From Intestinibacillus sp. Marseille-P6563 (lineage in GTDB: Bacteria > Bacillota > Clostridia > Oscillospirales > Butyricicoccaceae), in NCBI RefSeq assembly GCF_900604335.1, contig NZ_UWOD01000002.1:1054001-1118000 (forward strand): DNA of 64,000 bases, given 5' to 3'. Both the position numbers and the translations under genes were made by a program. The notes beneath the pieces were generated by a model. It had not been told where the DNA came from and searched no databases. It was given only the letters and a program-made list of their open reading frames with translations. How positions within the stretch are numbered: the first letter of the stretch is position 1; each line of letters starts with the position of its first letter. Below, piece by piece: positions 1 through 9,625 of the stretch.

Positions 1-1
1 C

Positions 2-370
2 GAGCACTCGATCGAGCATGCTCTGTCGGCTTATCATCCCAGCCTGCCGCACGGCGCTGGTCTGATCTCCATTTCGCTCGAGTACTATAAACTCTTTACG
101 CAGGCTTGCGCAGGCAAGCTGGTCGATATGGCGCGTGCGCTGGGCAAGCATGATGCTTCCAAGCCCGCCGACTTTATCGATGCGCTGCATGATTTGCAGG
201 TTGCCTGCAAGGTCGACCAGATTAAGCTGAGCGACTACGGTGTCGATCCGTCCCGCTTCGGCGAATATGCCGACAATGCTCGCACGACCATGGGCGGCCT
301 GTTCGGGTTTGACGCACGCGAAGTTTCCCGTGAGGATATCATCGGCATCCTGACGCGCAGCTATCGCTGA
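2..370 (+). CDS. Iron-containing alcohol dehydrogenase, C-terminal part
   Basis: An open frame enters from the left edge and stops at 370, so only the last 122 residues are seen. The segment EHALSAYHPSLPHGAGL near the window edge is the helical metal-binding part of group III iron alcohol dehydrogenases, with two histidines that normally bind Fe2+. The family oxidises alcohols or reduces aldehydes with NAD(P)H in the cytoplasm. The asparaginase gene follows after 28 bp and may be co-transcribed. The substrate cannot be inferred from this fragment. Confidence 0.8.
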   Translation, partial: EHSIEHALSAYHPSLPHGAGLISISLEYYKLFTQACAGKLVDMARALGKHDASKPADFIDALHDLQVACKVDQIKLSDYGVDPSRFGEYADNARTTMGGLFGFDAREVSREDIIGILTRSYR

Positions 371-398
371 TTATCTTTTCCATAAAGGCAGGTTTATT

Positions 399-1307
399 AT
401 GAAACACATCTTACTCATTGCAACCGGCGGCACGATTGCCTGCCGGGAAAGCGGACGTGGTCTGGCGCCTTCTCTGACCGGGGAGGAATTGCTCGAGTTC
501 CTGCCCGAGATTCGCAAGATCTGCCGCGTTTTTGTGGACAATCCCTTTAGTGTGGACTCGACCGACATCACCACGTCCCAGCGCCGGGAACTGGCGATGA
601 TGATTTGGGAAAACTACGACCGGTATGACGGCTTCGTCATTGCCCACGGCACCGACTCGCTGGCTTATACAGCCGCTCTGCTCTATCACATGCTGCGCAA
701 CTTCAACAAGCCAGTCATCATCACCGGTGCGCAGCGGCCCATGGGTGAACCCGGTTCGGATGCAGAGCGCAATATGCTCGATTCCTTCCGCGTTGCCTGC
801 GTGGGCTGGACCGGCGTCGCTGCCGTGCTGCATGGCCAGGTCATCCGCGGCAACCATGTGGTCAAGGTGCACTCCAAAGCCATGAATGCGTTCCGTTCGA
901 TCAACGCCCCGCTCGCGGGTACCATCCGCGACGACGGCAAGGTGCTGCTGAACATCCCGCCCCGTCTGGGCGGCGAACCGGAATTTGTCGACATCGTCGA
1001 TTCCAGTTTTGTTGTGCTCAAGCTGGTCCCCGACCTCGACCCCTCGATTATCGAATTCCTGCGCCGGTATGACAAGGTCATTTTGGAAGGCTATGGTGCA
1101 GGCGGTATCCCGATTCGTCTGGAAAAGGTCGTGCAGAAGCTCATTCTGTCCGGCACCAAGGTCTATATCACGACCCAGTGCCTGGAAGGCGAAGTCGACC
1201 TGCACAAATATGCGGTTGGCCGCCGCGCCGAAGCCATGGGCGCCGTTTCTCTCGGCCACCGCACGGTGGAAGATGCCATTGCATCCATCCAATGCGGCGA
1301 AATTTAA
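399..1307 (+). CDS. ansA: L-asparaginase (type I-like)
   Basis: This 302-residue protein hydrolyses L-asparagine to aspartate and ammonia. The N-terminal IATGGTIA motif carries the first catalytic threonine, and AHGTDSLAYTA carries the second Thr-Asp pair of the asparaginase/glutaminase fold. There is no signal peptide, so it should be cytosolic like type I enzymes. The ATG at 399 follows an AAAGGCAGG ribosome binding site. A strong terminator lies just past the stop codon. Assignment to asparaginase is firm; the type I versus II call rests on the missing leader. Confidence 0.92.
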   Translation: MKHILLIATGGTIACRESGRGLAPSLTGEELLEFLPEIRKICRVFVDNPFSVDSTDITTSQRRELAMMIWENYDRYDGFVIAHGTDSLAYTAALLYHMLRNFNKPVIITGAQRPMGEPGSDAERNMLDSFRVACVGWTGVAAVLHGQVIRGNHVVKVHSKAMNAFRSINAPLAGTIRDDGKVLLNIPPRLGGEPEFVDIVDSSFVVLKLVPDLDPSIIEFLRRYDKVILEGYGAGGIPIRLEKVVQKLILSGTKVYITTQCLEGEVDLHKYAVGRRAEAMGAVSLGHRTVEDAIASIQCGEI

Positions 1308-1315
1308 AAACACAC

Positions 1316-1346
1316 AAAAAACCCGGAACAAATCGTTCCGGGTTTT
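1316..1346. terminator. Bidirectional intrinsic terminator between ansA and the DUF554 gene
   Basis: The stem CCCGGAAC/GTTCCGGG is flanked by A-runs on the left and T-runs on the right. It can therefore end transcription from ansA (plus) and from the convergent DUF554 gene, whose stop is at 1350. Confidence 0.85.
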
Positions 1347-1349
1347 CGT

Positions 1350-2030
1350 TTATCTAAATATAGATACCAATACAAACCACAGGGGCGGCACCAGCAGAGC
1401 GGGCAGCAGATTCATGGTTTTGCAGTCGCGGATCTTCAAAATCGAGATGCCCGAAGCAAAGATCAAAATACCGCCCAAAATCGAGATTTCGGTCAGCAGG
1501 CCGCCGCTCAGGAACCCGCTCAGCGCGCCTGCGCCCAGATAAATCGACCCTTGCCAGCAAAACAGGATGGGCGCGGCAAACGCAATGCCATACCCATAGG
1601 ATGCAGCCAGCGCCATAGATGTGATAAAGTCCAGCGTGGCATTGGTGAACAAAAAGGTATTATCGCCCCGCAGCGCGCTTTCGATAGGGCCCAAGATGGA
1701 GAGCGTCCCGATGCAGAACATCAGCACCGCGGTCGACAGGCCCTTGCCCAGCTTGGTTTTGGAATGCCGGTCGGCAAAGCCGGTGAACCGTTCTTCCAGC
1801 TTTAGCGCCGTGCCCACCACGCTGCCCAGCCCTAAACTGACAATAAATAACACCGGATAGACGCTATCCGGCATGTTTTTTGCAATCGTGCTCACGCCCA
1901 GCGCAGTTGCGGCCAAGCCCATGGCACGGATCATCGCCTCCTGCCAATCTTCGCGCAGGCCCTTGCGCAGCGTGCCGCCGATCAGGCTGCCGCACAAAAT
2001 GGCCCCGGTATTGACGATGGTACCCAGCAT
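1350..2030 (-). CDS. DUF554 family membrane protein
   Basis: A 226-residue, strongly hydrophobic protein with about six membrane segments. It begins MLGTIVNTGAILCGSLIGG, the usual opening of the DUF554 (YdfK/YqgA) family. The function of this family is not established; a transport role is often guessed. It is transcribed alone, opposite to ansA, and ends in the shared terminator. Confidence 0.85.
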   Translation of the reverse strand: MLGTIVNTGAILCGSLIGGTLRKGLREDWQEAMIRAMGLAATALGVSTIAKNMPDSVYPVLFIVSLGLGSVVGTALKLEERFTGFADRHSKTKLGKGLSTAVLMFCIGTLSILGPIESALRGDNTFLFTNATLDFITSMALAASYGYGIAFAAPILFCWQGSIYLGAGALSGFLSGGLLTEISILGGILIFASGISILKIRDCKTMNLLPALLVPPLWFVLVSIFR

Positions 2031-2238
2031 AACATGTCCCCTTTCCGGTTGGCTTTTTGTCTTTTGCCATTATAACAACTTTAGTTTAAAAAAGCAATAA
2101 ATCGACCAGCTGACGGTTGCATTTTTTCCATGTAGCAGAGAAAAACAAGCTATGCAGGCCGGGAAAGCTGTGTTAGAATAAATGGAGAATGCCTGTTTGC
2201 CCATGCAGACAGGCCCGACCCCATTTTGGGAGGGAATT

Positions 2239-3561
2239 ATGAAACGCATACTCTTTCTGGCCGTCGTGTGCGGGCTACTTTTGACGCTCGGCGGCTGCGA
2301 ATTTAAATCGGGCGACGCGCTTTTGCAGGCGCCACAGCCCAGCACCACCTATAAATCGCTGCAAAAGCGCATCAACGGCATCATTGACGACGGCGCCGTG
2401 CAGGTCGCCCCGCAGACAGGCGAAAACCGCACCTCGGTGCAGCTCAAAGACCTCGATTTGGACGGCGAAGATGAGGCCATCGCCTTCTTCTGCGAGGCCC
2501 GCAATCCCGACCAGTTCCATGTGTATGTATTTAAAAAGGATGGCACCGAATATACGACCATCGGCAGCGTGACCGGCACCGGCGTGCAGATCGCCTCGGT
2601 GTCCTACCCCACCCTGCTGCCCACCGGGGAAAAGGGCATCATCGTGTCCTGGAAACTCAGCGGCGAAAGCGCCCTGTTTGGCATGACGGTATGCTGCTTC
2701 CAGGACGGCGAACTCAAGACCCTGCTTGAAACCACCTATACGTCGTTCATCACTTCCGATCTGGATACCGATGGCGCCGACGATTTGGTCCTGCTCACGA
2801 CCGACGCGACCGACCGCCGCATCGCCCAGCTGTACAGCTACGCGAACAACAAACTGGAATTTAAGGGCGAAACCTCGCTTTCCCCCGAAGGCCAAACGGT
2901 CGTCAGCCTGAAAAAGGGCTGGCTGCGCGGCTATCAGCCGGCCGTCTTTGCCGAAAGCAAACTGGAACTAAGCGCCGGCCTGATGACCGATATCTTCACC
3001 TACGATGAGGACGGCTTCCGCAACATCGCGCTCGAAGGCGATGAGGTCAGCGAACAGGGCACCTATCGCCCGGTTTCCATCCCATCGACTGACGTCAACA
3101 GCGACCAGGTCACCGAAGTGCCTGCCGCGGTCGTCATGCCGGGCACCTCGGCCAGCGATGCCATCTATATGCTCGACTGGTATGCTTACAGCCCCGGGGA
3201 CGATCCGGTGCGCGTGTGCACCACCTATCAGAATGTATCGGAAAACTGGCAGTTCCTGTTCCCGGAAAACTGGCGTAGCCATGTCACGGTCAGCAAAAAT
3301 ACCAGCGAAAATATGACAACGACCACGTTCTATGAATACGTCGAAGAGGGAGCCAATGTCCCGCTCTTTACCATCTACCGCCTGACCGGCGACATGCGCA
3401 ACTACTATGCGTCCCGGGAAAGCATGATCGAACTGGTCAAGACCCGCTCGGAAATCTATACCGCCTCCATCGCACCTGAGGCGGCTGGCAGCTCGTTTGC
3501 GCTGAGTGAAGAAGAGATCCTGCAACGCTTCTCCATCATCACCCAGGCGTGGAGCAATTAA
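2239..3561 (+). CDS. Secreted lipoprotein with aspartate-rich repeats
   Basis: This 440-residue protein starts MKRILFLAVVCGLLL and has the lipobox LGGC, so it should be lipid-anchored outside the membrane. I chose the ATG at 2239 because it follows GGGAGGG; an upstream in-frame ATG at 2182 would bury the signal peptide. Three motifs, DLDLDGEDE, SDLDTDGADD and STDVNSDQ, resemble the calcium-binding loops of FG-GAP/VCBS beta-propellers. A response regulator and a sensor kinase follow directly, so it may feed a signal to them; that is inference. No enzymatic motif is visible. Confidence 0.8.
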   Translation: MKRILFLAVVCGLLLTLGGCEFKSGDALLQAPQPSTTYKSLQKRINGIIDDGAVQVAPQTGENRTSVQLKDLDLDGEDEAIAFFCEARNPDQFHVYVFKKDGTEYTTIGSVTGTGVQIASVSYPTLLPTGEKGIIVSWKLSGESALFGMTVCCFQDGELKTLLETTYTSFITSDLDTDGADDLVLLTTDATDRRIAQLYSYANNKLEFKGETSLSPEGQTVVSLKKGWLRGYQPAVFAESKLELSAGLMTDIFTYDEDGFRNIALEGDEVSEQGTYRPVSIPSTDVNSDQVTEVPAAVVMPGTSASDAIYMLDWYAYSPGDDPVRVCTTYQNVSENWQFLFPENWRSHVTVSKNTSENMTTTTFYEYVEEGANVPLFTIYRLTGDMRNYYASRESMIELVKTRSEIYTASIAPEAAGSSFALSEEEILQRFSIITQAWSN

Positions 3562-3591
3562 AATACAGGCACGGAAAGGAGCCTTTTTTCC

Positions 3592-4281
3592 ATGAAACGC
3601 AAAGTTTTAGTGCTGGAGGACGAAGAAAATATCCGCAGCTTCGTTGTCCTGAACCTCAAGCGCGCCGGATATGAGATCGTGCAGGCTGGTTCGGGCGAAG
3701 AAGCGCTGGCCAAATATGAAGAAAATCCCGACATCTCGGTGGCCGTACTCGACGTGATGTTGCCCGGCATTGACGGCTATGAGGTCTGCCGCACCCTGCG
3801 TGCGCAGGGCTATTCGGCGGGCGTCATCATGCTCACCGCGCGCACCCAGGAGGCCGATAAAGTCACCGGTCTGATGACCGGTGCGGACGACTATGTCACC
3901 AAGCCGTTTTCGGTGGTCGAACTGGTCGCCCGTGTGGACGCGCTGTTCCGTCGCGTTTCCGGCAACCGCTTCGCCGATGAGGAGATCATCAAGTCCGGGC
4001 CGTTCAAACTGAACCTGCGCGCCCGCGAAGTGCATAAGAATGGCAGCAAGATCGAACTGACTCAGATCGAATACGGCATCCTCAAGGCGTTCCTGCAAAA
4101 CATCGGCAAGGCGCTTTCGCGCGATGATCTGCTGGAGATGGTATGGGGGCACCACTATGTGGGCGAACTGAAGATCGTAGACGTCAATATCCGCCGTCTG
4201 CGCATCAAAATCGAGGATGACCCGGCCCACCCGCGCTATATCGTCACCGTGCGCGGGTATGGGTACATGTGGGAAGCATGA
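3592..4281 (+). CDS. OmpR/PhoB-family response regulator
   Basis: A 229-residue transcription factor. The receiver domain has the phospho-acceptor Asp54 (AVLDVMLPGIDG), Thr82 and Lys104 (YVTKPFS). The C-terminal half is a winged-helix DNA-binding domain ending RGYGYMWEA. It overlaps the downstream kinase gene by 4 bp (ATGA), so the two are translationally coupled. Targets are unknown; the adjacent lipoprotein gene is a candidate. Confidence 0.93.
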   Translation: MKRKVLVLEDEENIRSFVVLNLKRAGYEIVQAGSGEEALAKYEENPDISVAVLDVMLPGIDGYEVCRTLRAQGYSAGVIMLTARTQEADKVTGLMTGADDYVTKPFSVVELVARVDALFRRVSGNRFADEEIIKSGPFKLNLRAREVHKNGSKIELTQIEYGILKAFLQNIGKALSRDDLLEMVWGHHYVGELKIVDVNIRRLRIKIEDDPAHPRYIVTVRGYGYMWEA

Positions 4282-5810
4282 AATATCGCTGGAAGGCCGC
4301 TTCCCCGCCGCATGCTTCGGCGGCCGCCGCGCCCCCCAAAGAAGACCGCGTGCAGCATGCGCCCGGCGGCCTGAAAGGCCGCTGGCTGGTCAACTCCCTG
4401 AGCTTTGTCGTCATCATTCTGGCGGTCATCATCATCTTTGTGTCGGTCGGTATCTCGAGCTATTATTATTCCAGCATCCGGGACAACCTCAAAAGCCGGG
4501 TGCACAGCACCATGTCCTCGATCCGCGACAATTTTACCGACACCTATGACCAATATCTGAGCGGTATCGACCAGTATGTGCTCAGTTACGAAGACAAAGA
4601 CAAGGTCGAATTGCAGTTCATCGACAATTCCGGTCGCATCATCCGCTCGACCTCGGACCTGACGACCGAATCCAACCCGTCGACCGACGATGCCCGCCGC
4701 GCCCTGACCGAAAAGACCGTTTGCAGCTTTTCGGGCGAGGACCCGCTGACCGGCGAGCGCATCATGAGCGTATCCGAGCCCATGTACTCGTCCCGTGGCG
4801 AACTGATCGGCGCGGTGCGCATGATCTCCTCGCTCGGGATCGCCGAACGTCAAATTACCATCGTCATCCTGTGTTCGATTTCGGCCTGCCTAATTTTTCT
4901 GATCCTGGTCATTGCGTCGAACAGTTACTTTATCCGTTCTATTCTGCTGCCGGTCACGCGCATCAACGAGGTGGCCAAGGAGATCGCCTCCGGCCAATAC
5001 GGCATGCGTCTGCACAAGACCTACGACGATGAGATCGGCCAGCTTTGCGACTCGATCAACCACATGTCGGACGAAATTGCCCGCGCCGAGCGCATGAAGA
5101 ACGATTTTATTTCCTCGGTGTCGCACGAACTGCGCACCCCGTTGACCGCCATTGCCGGCTGGAGCGAAACGCTGGCCGCCGGCGGCGCCCAGGACCCGGA
5201 AGAAATCATGCAGGGCCTGGACATCATCCAGAAGGAAAGCCGCCGCCTGACCCAGATGGTCGAAGAACTTTTGGACTTCGCCCGCATCGAATCGGGCCGC
5301 ATGACGCTGGAAATGGAAGTCTTTGACCTTTCGCTTGAACTTTACGAAGCCGTTTATATGTATGAAAACCTGCTGCGCAGCTCGGAGATGACCCTGCATT
5401 ACAGCCAGGAGCCGGGCAGCTATTTTGTCTCGGGCGACCGGCACCGCATGAAGCAGGTCTTCCTCAACATCATCGACAATGCCGCCAAATACGGCCGCTC
5501 GGGCGGCAAAATCGAAGTTTCGCTCAGCCGCACCGAGGACACCATCGTCGTCTGCGTGCGCGACTGGGGCCCGGGCATCCCGGAGGCCGAACTTCCTTTT
5601 GTCAAGGAAAAATTCTACAAGGGCTCGTCCAAGGAACGCGGCAGCGGCATTGGCCTGGCCGTCACCGACGAGATCGTCCAAATGCACGGCGGCTCGCTGG
5701 ACATCACCAGCAAACCGGGCGCCGGTACGGCTGTTTATGTGCGCGTCCCGGCCATCCAGATGGATGATGTAGACGATCCCGAATCCCTGGAGGAGAACAA
5801 CACACTATGA
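4278..5810 (+). CDS. Membrane sensor histidine kinase
   Basis: This 510-residue partner of the preceding regulator has two membrane helices (about residues 38-60 and 193-216) around a 130-residue extracellular domain. A HAMP linker follows, then the phospho-accepting His283 in SSVSHELRTPL and a HATPase domain with N and G boxes. The ATG at 4278 is used rather than the in-frame GTG at 4269 because it forms the ATGA overlap with the regulator stop. The outer domain resembles the PhoR/WalK class, but its ligand is unknown. Confidence 0.92.
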   Translation: MKYRWKAASPPHASAAAAPPKEDRVQHAPGGLKGRWLVNSLSFVVIILAVIIIFVSVGISSYYYSSIRDNLKSRVHSTMSSIRDNFTDTYDQYLSGIDQYVLSYEDKDKVELQFIDNSGRIIRSTSDLTTESNPSTDDARRALTEKTVCSFSGEDPLTGERIMSVSEPMYSSRGELIGAVRMISSLGIAERQITIVILCSISACLIFLILVIASNSYFIRSILLPVTRINEVAKEIASGQYGMRLHKTYDDEIGQLCDSINHMSDEIARAERMKNDFISSVSHELRTPLTAIAGWSETLAAGGAQDPEEIMQGLDIIQKESRRLTQMVEELLDFARIESGRMTLEMEVFDLSLELYEAVYMYENLLRSSEMTLHYSQEPGSYFVSGDRHRMKQVFLNIIDNAAKYGRSGGKIEVSLSRTEDTIVVCVRDWGPGIPEAELPFVKEKFYKGSSKERGSGIGLAVTDEIVQMHGGSLDITSKPGAGTAVYVRVPAIQMDDVDDPESLEENNTL

Positions 5811-6760
5811 GCAAATATGAAATGCCGGTCTGCCGCCGCAAAACCACCATTGGCGGACAGGCCATCATCGAAGGCATTGTGATGAAAGGCCCCAAACGCA
5901 CCTGCGTGGTCGTGCGCAAAGGCGACGGCACGCTGGAAATCAAGGAGCGCGACAGCGCGGTGGCCAAAAGTCGGTTTTGGAAGCTGCCCATCTGCCGCGG
6001 CGCGTTTGGCCTGTTCATGGCCCTGAAAGAGGGCCTGCAAGATATCGATTATTCTTCGCAATTCATCGAGGACGATGAGGATACCGAGCCTTCCAAATTC
6101 GAGCTTTGGCTGGAACGCAAGCTGGGCTCGGAAAAGCTGGAAAAAGCCATCATGGGCTTTGCCATGGTGGTCGGCATCGCCATCCCGGTCTGCCTGTTCA
6201 TGCTGCTGCCTTCGTTTGTCAGCGGCCTGCTGCCGGGCGGTACGTCCAACATCGCGCGCAACCTGGTCGAGGCGGCGCTGCGTATCCTGATCTTCCTGGC
6301 GTTCATGTGGTCGGTGAGCCACATGAAGGATATCAAACGCACCTTTGAATACCACGGTGCCGAACACAAAACCATCTTCTGCTACGAAGCCGAACTGCCG
6401 CTCACGGTCGAAAACGTGCGCAAAATGCCCCGGTTCCATCCGCGGTGCGGCACGAGTTTTATGTTCGTACTCATCATTGTGGCTACCGTGGTATCGTCCA
6501 TTGTCTTTTCGCTGATCACCATCACCAACCCGTTTTTGCGGGCGCTGACCCATTTGATCATCCTGCCGCTCGTCGTTGGCATCTCCTATGAGTTCAACCG
6601 CTACGCCGGACGGCATGACAACCTGCTGTGCCGCATTTTGCGCTGGCCGGGCCTGATGATCCAGCGCCTGACCGTCTTTGAACCGGATGACAGCATGATC
6701 GAAGTTGCCATCGAAGGCATGCAGCGGGTCATCCCCCCGGACGACAGCGACACATGGTAA
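5807..6760 (+). CDS. DUF1385 family membrane protein
   Basis: A 317-residue protein with the conserved opening GGQAIIEGIVMKGPK and the central motif YHGAEHKTI, both typical of DUF1385 (YqhQ-like) proteins. About four membrane helices are visible. It overlaps the kinase stop by 4 bp, so it is part of the same operon. Members often precede prmC and prfA in Firmicutes, as here. Its biochemical role is not established. Confidence 0.85.
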   Translation: MSKYEMPVCRRKTTIGGQAIIEGIVMKGPKRTCVVVRKGDGTLEIKERDSAVAKSRFWKLPICRGAFGLFMALKEGLQDIDYSSQFIEDDEDTEPSKFELWLERKLGSEKLEKAIMGFAMVVGIAIPVCLFMLLPSFVSGLLPGGTSNIARNLVEAALRILIFLAFMWSVSHMKDIKRTFEYHGAEHKTIFCYEAELPLTVENVRKMPRFHPRCGTSFMFVLIIVATVVSSIVFSLITITNPFLRALTHLIILPLVVGISYEFNRYAGRHDNLLCRILRWPGLMIQRLTVFEPDDSMIEVAIEGMQRVIPPDDSDTW

Positions 6761-6765
6761 ACCCC

Positions 6766-6795
6766 TTAGCTTCCTCCCTTTGGAGGAAGCTTTTC
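6766..6795 (+). terminator. Intrinsic terminator after the DUF1385 gene
   Basis: The perfect 10-bp stem AGCTTCCTCC/GGAGGAAGCT is followed by TTTT. It closes the operon that begins with the lipoprotein or regulator gene. Confidence 0.85.
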
Positions 6796-6848
6796 TATGG
6801 TTCCCCTATCGAAAAAGAGAGAAATAAACAGTAGTGAGGATGAAATAT

Positions 6849-7709
6849 ATGACCATGACCATCAACGACCTATACATCGAATTGCGCCGCCGGTTCCGCG
6901 CCGCAGACATCTCCATGGGCGAACTGGAAGCCCGGGAACTAGCGGCTTTTGTATCCGGCGCTGACAAGCACAAAACCGCCGACTGGGGCTATCGCTATCT
7001 GGACCCGGATACCGTGCAGGCAGCCGAGGACATGGCCGCGCGCCGGCTGGCCGGTGAACCGCTGGCCTATATTTTAGGCGAATGGGACTTTTTCGGCCGC
7101 ACCTTTGTGGTCAACAAAAGTGTGCTCATTCCCCGGCCGGACACCGAACCGCTGTGTCAGCTGGCCATCGAGGATGCCAAGACACTGGAAAGCCCCAAGG
7201 TGCTCGACCTGTGCTGCGGCTCGGGCTGCATCGGCCTGACGCTGGCCGCCGAGGTGCCCGATGCGCGCATTGCAGCCGTCGACCTTTCCGAAGATGCGCT
7301 GATCGTGGCGCGCGAAAATGCCCGCCGTCTGGGCGTAACTGCCCGGTATTTTTCGGTGTGCGGGGATGCGCTCGGCCTGCCGGACGAACATCTGGGCACG
7401 TTCGACATCATGCTGTGCAATCCGCCGTATATCACCGCCGCTGAAATGGAGGAACTCGACGCCAGTGTGAGCGAATACGAGCCGCGCATGGCGCTGTATG
7501 GCGGCGAGGATGGTCTGGATTTTTACCGCAACATCGCCCGCCACTGGGCCAAGATGATGAATCCAGGCGGCCGAATGTACTTCGAATGCGGCTACCGGCA
7601 GGCGGCCGATGTGGCCGATATTTTTTCGGCCCGCGGCATGCGCGACATCTTCCTGGCCGAAGACCTGTCGGGTGTGCAGCGCATCGTGGTGGTCAAGGCG
7701 AAAATGTAA
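6849..7709 (+). CDS. prmC: Release factor glutamine methyltransferase
   Basis: PrmC methylates the glutamine of the GGQ motif in RF1 and RF2. The SAM-binding motif DLCCGSGCIG lies near residues 120-129 and the catalytic NPPY at 191-194; GEPLAYILG in the N-terminal domain is also typical. I chose the ATG at 6849 because the GAGG sequence at 6836 is at proper distance from it; ATGs at 6840 and 6855 are alternatives. No prfA is adjacent within the window. Confidence 0.9.
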   Translation: MTMTINDLYIELRRRFRAADISMGELEARELAAFVSGADKHKTADWGYRYLDPDTVQAAEDMAARRLAGEPLAYILGEWDFFGRTFVVNKSVLIPRPDTEPLCQLAIEDAKTLESPKVLDLCCGSGCIGLTLAAEVPDARIAAVDLSEDALIVARENARRLGVTARYFSVCGDALGLPDEHLGTFDIMLCNPPYITAAEMEELDASVSEYEPRMALYGGEDGLDFYRNIARHWAKMMNPGGRMYFECGYRQAADVADIFSARGMRDIFLAEDLSGVQRIVVVKAKM

Positions 7710-7729
7710 ATTCTGGAATCTATTTTTCT

Positions 7730-7743
7730 CGAACATATTTTCG
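7730..7743. promoter_or_regulatory. LexA (SOS) box upstream of recA
   Basis: CGAACATATTTTCG differs at one position from the Gram-positive LexA/DinR consensus CGAACATATGTTCG. It sits about 10 bp upstream of the recA -35 element. This suggests LexA repression of recA lifted by DNA damage. Confidence 0.75.
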
Positions 7744-7752
7744 AAATTCTTC

Positions 7753-7781
7753 TTGCAAATTTTCTTCACCCATGGTATGAT
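7753..7781 (+). promoter_or_regulatory. Sigma-A type promoter of recA
   Basis: TTGCAA and TATGAT are separated by exactly 17 bp, 62 bp before the recA start codon. The LexA box lies directly upstream. Confidence 0.7.
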
Positions 7782-7843
7782 GACAGCAGAACCGAAAACC
7801 ATCCGCGCCCGCGGGCGCGTTCTCTTACAGGAGGTCATCGTAT

Positions 7844-9034
7844 ATGGCAGACAAGAAGAAGCATCTGGAACTGGTCGCACCGGTATCCGATAAAAAGAAA
7901 GCCCTGGAGCAGGCGCTCGGGCTGATCGAAAAGAACTACGGCAAGGGCGCGGTCATGCGCCTGGGCGAAAACTCGAGCATGAACGTCGAGCACATCCCGA
8001 CCGGCTCGATCGGGCTGGACATGGCGCTGGGCATCGGCGGCCTGCCGCGCGGCCGTATCATTGAGATCTATGGGCCGGAATCGTCCGGTAAGACCACGGT
8101 TGCTCTGCATGCGGTCGCTCAGGCCCAGAAGCTGGGCGGCGAAGCGGCCTTCATCGACGCCGAACACGCGCTGGACCCGGTCTATGCCAAGGCGCTGGGC
8201 GTGGACATCGACAGCCTGCTCGTATCCCAGCCGGACACGGGCGAACAGGGCCTCGAAATCGCCGAAGCGCTCGTGCGCTCGGGCGCGGTCGATATCGTGG
8301 TCGTGGACTCGGTCGCAGCTCTGGTGCCGCGCGCCGAAATCGAGGGCGATATGGGCGATTCGTTCGTCGGCCTGCACGCCCGCATGATGAGCCAGGCCAT
8401 GCGTAAGCTGGCGGGCTCGATCTCCAAATCCAACTGCTGCGTCATCTTCATCAACCAGCTGCGCGAAAAGGTGGGCGTCATCTACGGCAGCCCGGAAGTC
8501 ACCACCGGTGGCCGTGCGCTCAAGTTCTATGCGTCGGTGCGCATCGACGTGCGCCGCACCGAACACCTCAAGGACGGTGCCAACCTCATCGGCAGCCATA
8601 CCCGCTGCAAAATCGTGAAAAACAAGGTCGCGCCTCCGTTCAAGGAAGCCGAATTCGATATTATGTACGGCGAAGGCATCTCGTTCACCGGCGAACTGGT
8701 CGATCTTGGCGTCAAATACGGCATTATCCAAAAGGCCGGCGCATGGTTCTCCATGGGCGATACCCGTCTGGGCCAGGGCCGCGACAATGCCAAGCTGTAC
8801 TTTAAAGAACACCCCGAAGAAGCCGAAGAAGTCCACAAGCAGATCGAACAGGCCATCCTGGCTGAGCGCGAGGAAGCGCTCAAAAAGGGCGGCAAAGCTG
8901 GCCGCGGCAAGGCCGATACTGCACCGGCGTCCGGCAAGCCTGAACCCCCGGCAGCCCCCAAGGCCGCCCCAGTCACCGCGTCCAAGGCGGTGTCGATTGA
9001 CGCCGACGACTTTGACGACGATCTGGAAATCTAA
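7844..9034 (+). CDS. recA: Recombinase RecA
   Basis: RecA forms filaments on single-stranded DNA, drives strand exchange and triggers LexA self-cleavage. The Walker A motif GPESSGKTT is at residues 77-85, and the loop and ATP-cap motifs are intact. The 396-residue length is somewhat longer than usual because of a Pro/Ala/Lys-rich tail that ends in acidic residues ([11 protein letters not shown]). The ribosome binding site is AGGAGG. recX follows with no gap. Confidence 0.98.
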   Translation: MADKKKHLELVAPVSDKKKALEQALGLIEKNYGKGAVMRLGENSSMNVEHIPTGSIGLDMALGIGGLPRGRIIEIYGPESSGKTTVALHAVAQAQKLGGEAAFIDAEHALDPVYAKALGVDIDSLLVSQPDTGEQGLEIAEALVRSGAVDIVVVDSVAALVPRAEIEGDMGDSFVGLHARMMSQAMRKLAGSISKSNCCVIFINQLREKVGVIYGSPEVTTGGRALKFYASVRIDVRRTEHLKDGANLIGSHTRCKIVKNKVAPPFKEAEFDIMYGEGISFTGELVDLGVKYGIIQKAGAWFSMGDTRLGQGRDNAKLYFKEHPEEAEEVHKQIEQAILAEREEALKKGGKAGRGKADTAPASGKPEPPAAPKAAPVTASKAVSIDADDFDDDLEI

Positions 9035-9511
9035 ATGGAAGAACTGGAAAAAGCCTACCGGGCCGCGCTGGACGAAGCGGCCCGCCAGCTTTCTTACCGT
9101 GACCTGAGCGCGCAGACCCTGCGCGAAAAATTAGTCAAAAAAGGCCACAGCGAGGATGCCGCCGATTATGCCATCGCCTATTTGCAGGCACGCCGTCTGC
9201 TCGACGACAGCCGCTTTGCCGATACGGCCGTGCGCTCGTATGAGCGACGCGGCTACGGCGAACACCGCATCCGGCAGGAACTGCACCGCCGCGGCGTGTC
9301 CCGCGAAGACGCGGACGCCGCGCTCGAGGACTTTTCCCCCGACCCGGACACTTTGCGCGCTCTGCTCGACAAAAAGCTCAATGGCGATGCTTCCGATCCC
9401 AAAGCGGTCCAGCGGGCGGTCGCTTTTTTGCAGCGGCGCGGCTTTTCCTGGGGCGACATCCGGCAGGCGCTCAAAGACTATGGCACCGCAATCGATGAAT
9501 CGTTTGACTGA
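9035..9511 (+). CDS. recX: Regulatory protein RecX
   Basis: RecX binds inside the RecA filament groove and limits RecA activity. The 158-residue protein has the usual three-helix repeats, including SYERRGYGEHRIRQELHRRG. Its ATG comes immediately after the recA TAA, so the two must be co-expressed and SOS-controlled together. Confidence 0.93.
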   Translation: MEELEKAYRAALDEAARQLSYRDLSAQTLREKLVKKGHSEDAADYAIAYLQARRLLDDSRFADTAVRSYERRGYGEHRIRQELHRRGVSREDADAALEDFSPDPDTLRALLDKKLNGDASDPKAVQRAVAFLQRRGFSWGDIRQALKDYGTAIDESFD

Positions 9512-9523
9512 AATTGTTCATTT

Positions 9524-9558
9524 TCGCCGTTCGGGGCAAACCCGAACGGCGCTTTTTT
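9524..9558 (+). terminator. Intrinsic terminator after recX
   Basis: The stem GCCGTTCGGG/CCCGAACGGC is followed by GCTTTTTT. It ends the recA-recX unit. Confidence 0.88.
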
Positions 9559-9625
9559 GTGCTGACAAGTGGGGCAGAATATGATAGAATGGTATGAATA
9601 AAAATCAATAGGAGGAACCGTTTTT

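Noticed and set aside
411-1331. A long minus-strand frame opposite ansA
   Set aside because: It mirrors a clear asparaginase gene; such antisense frames are common in GC-rich DNA.
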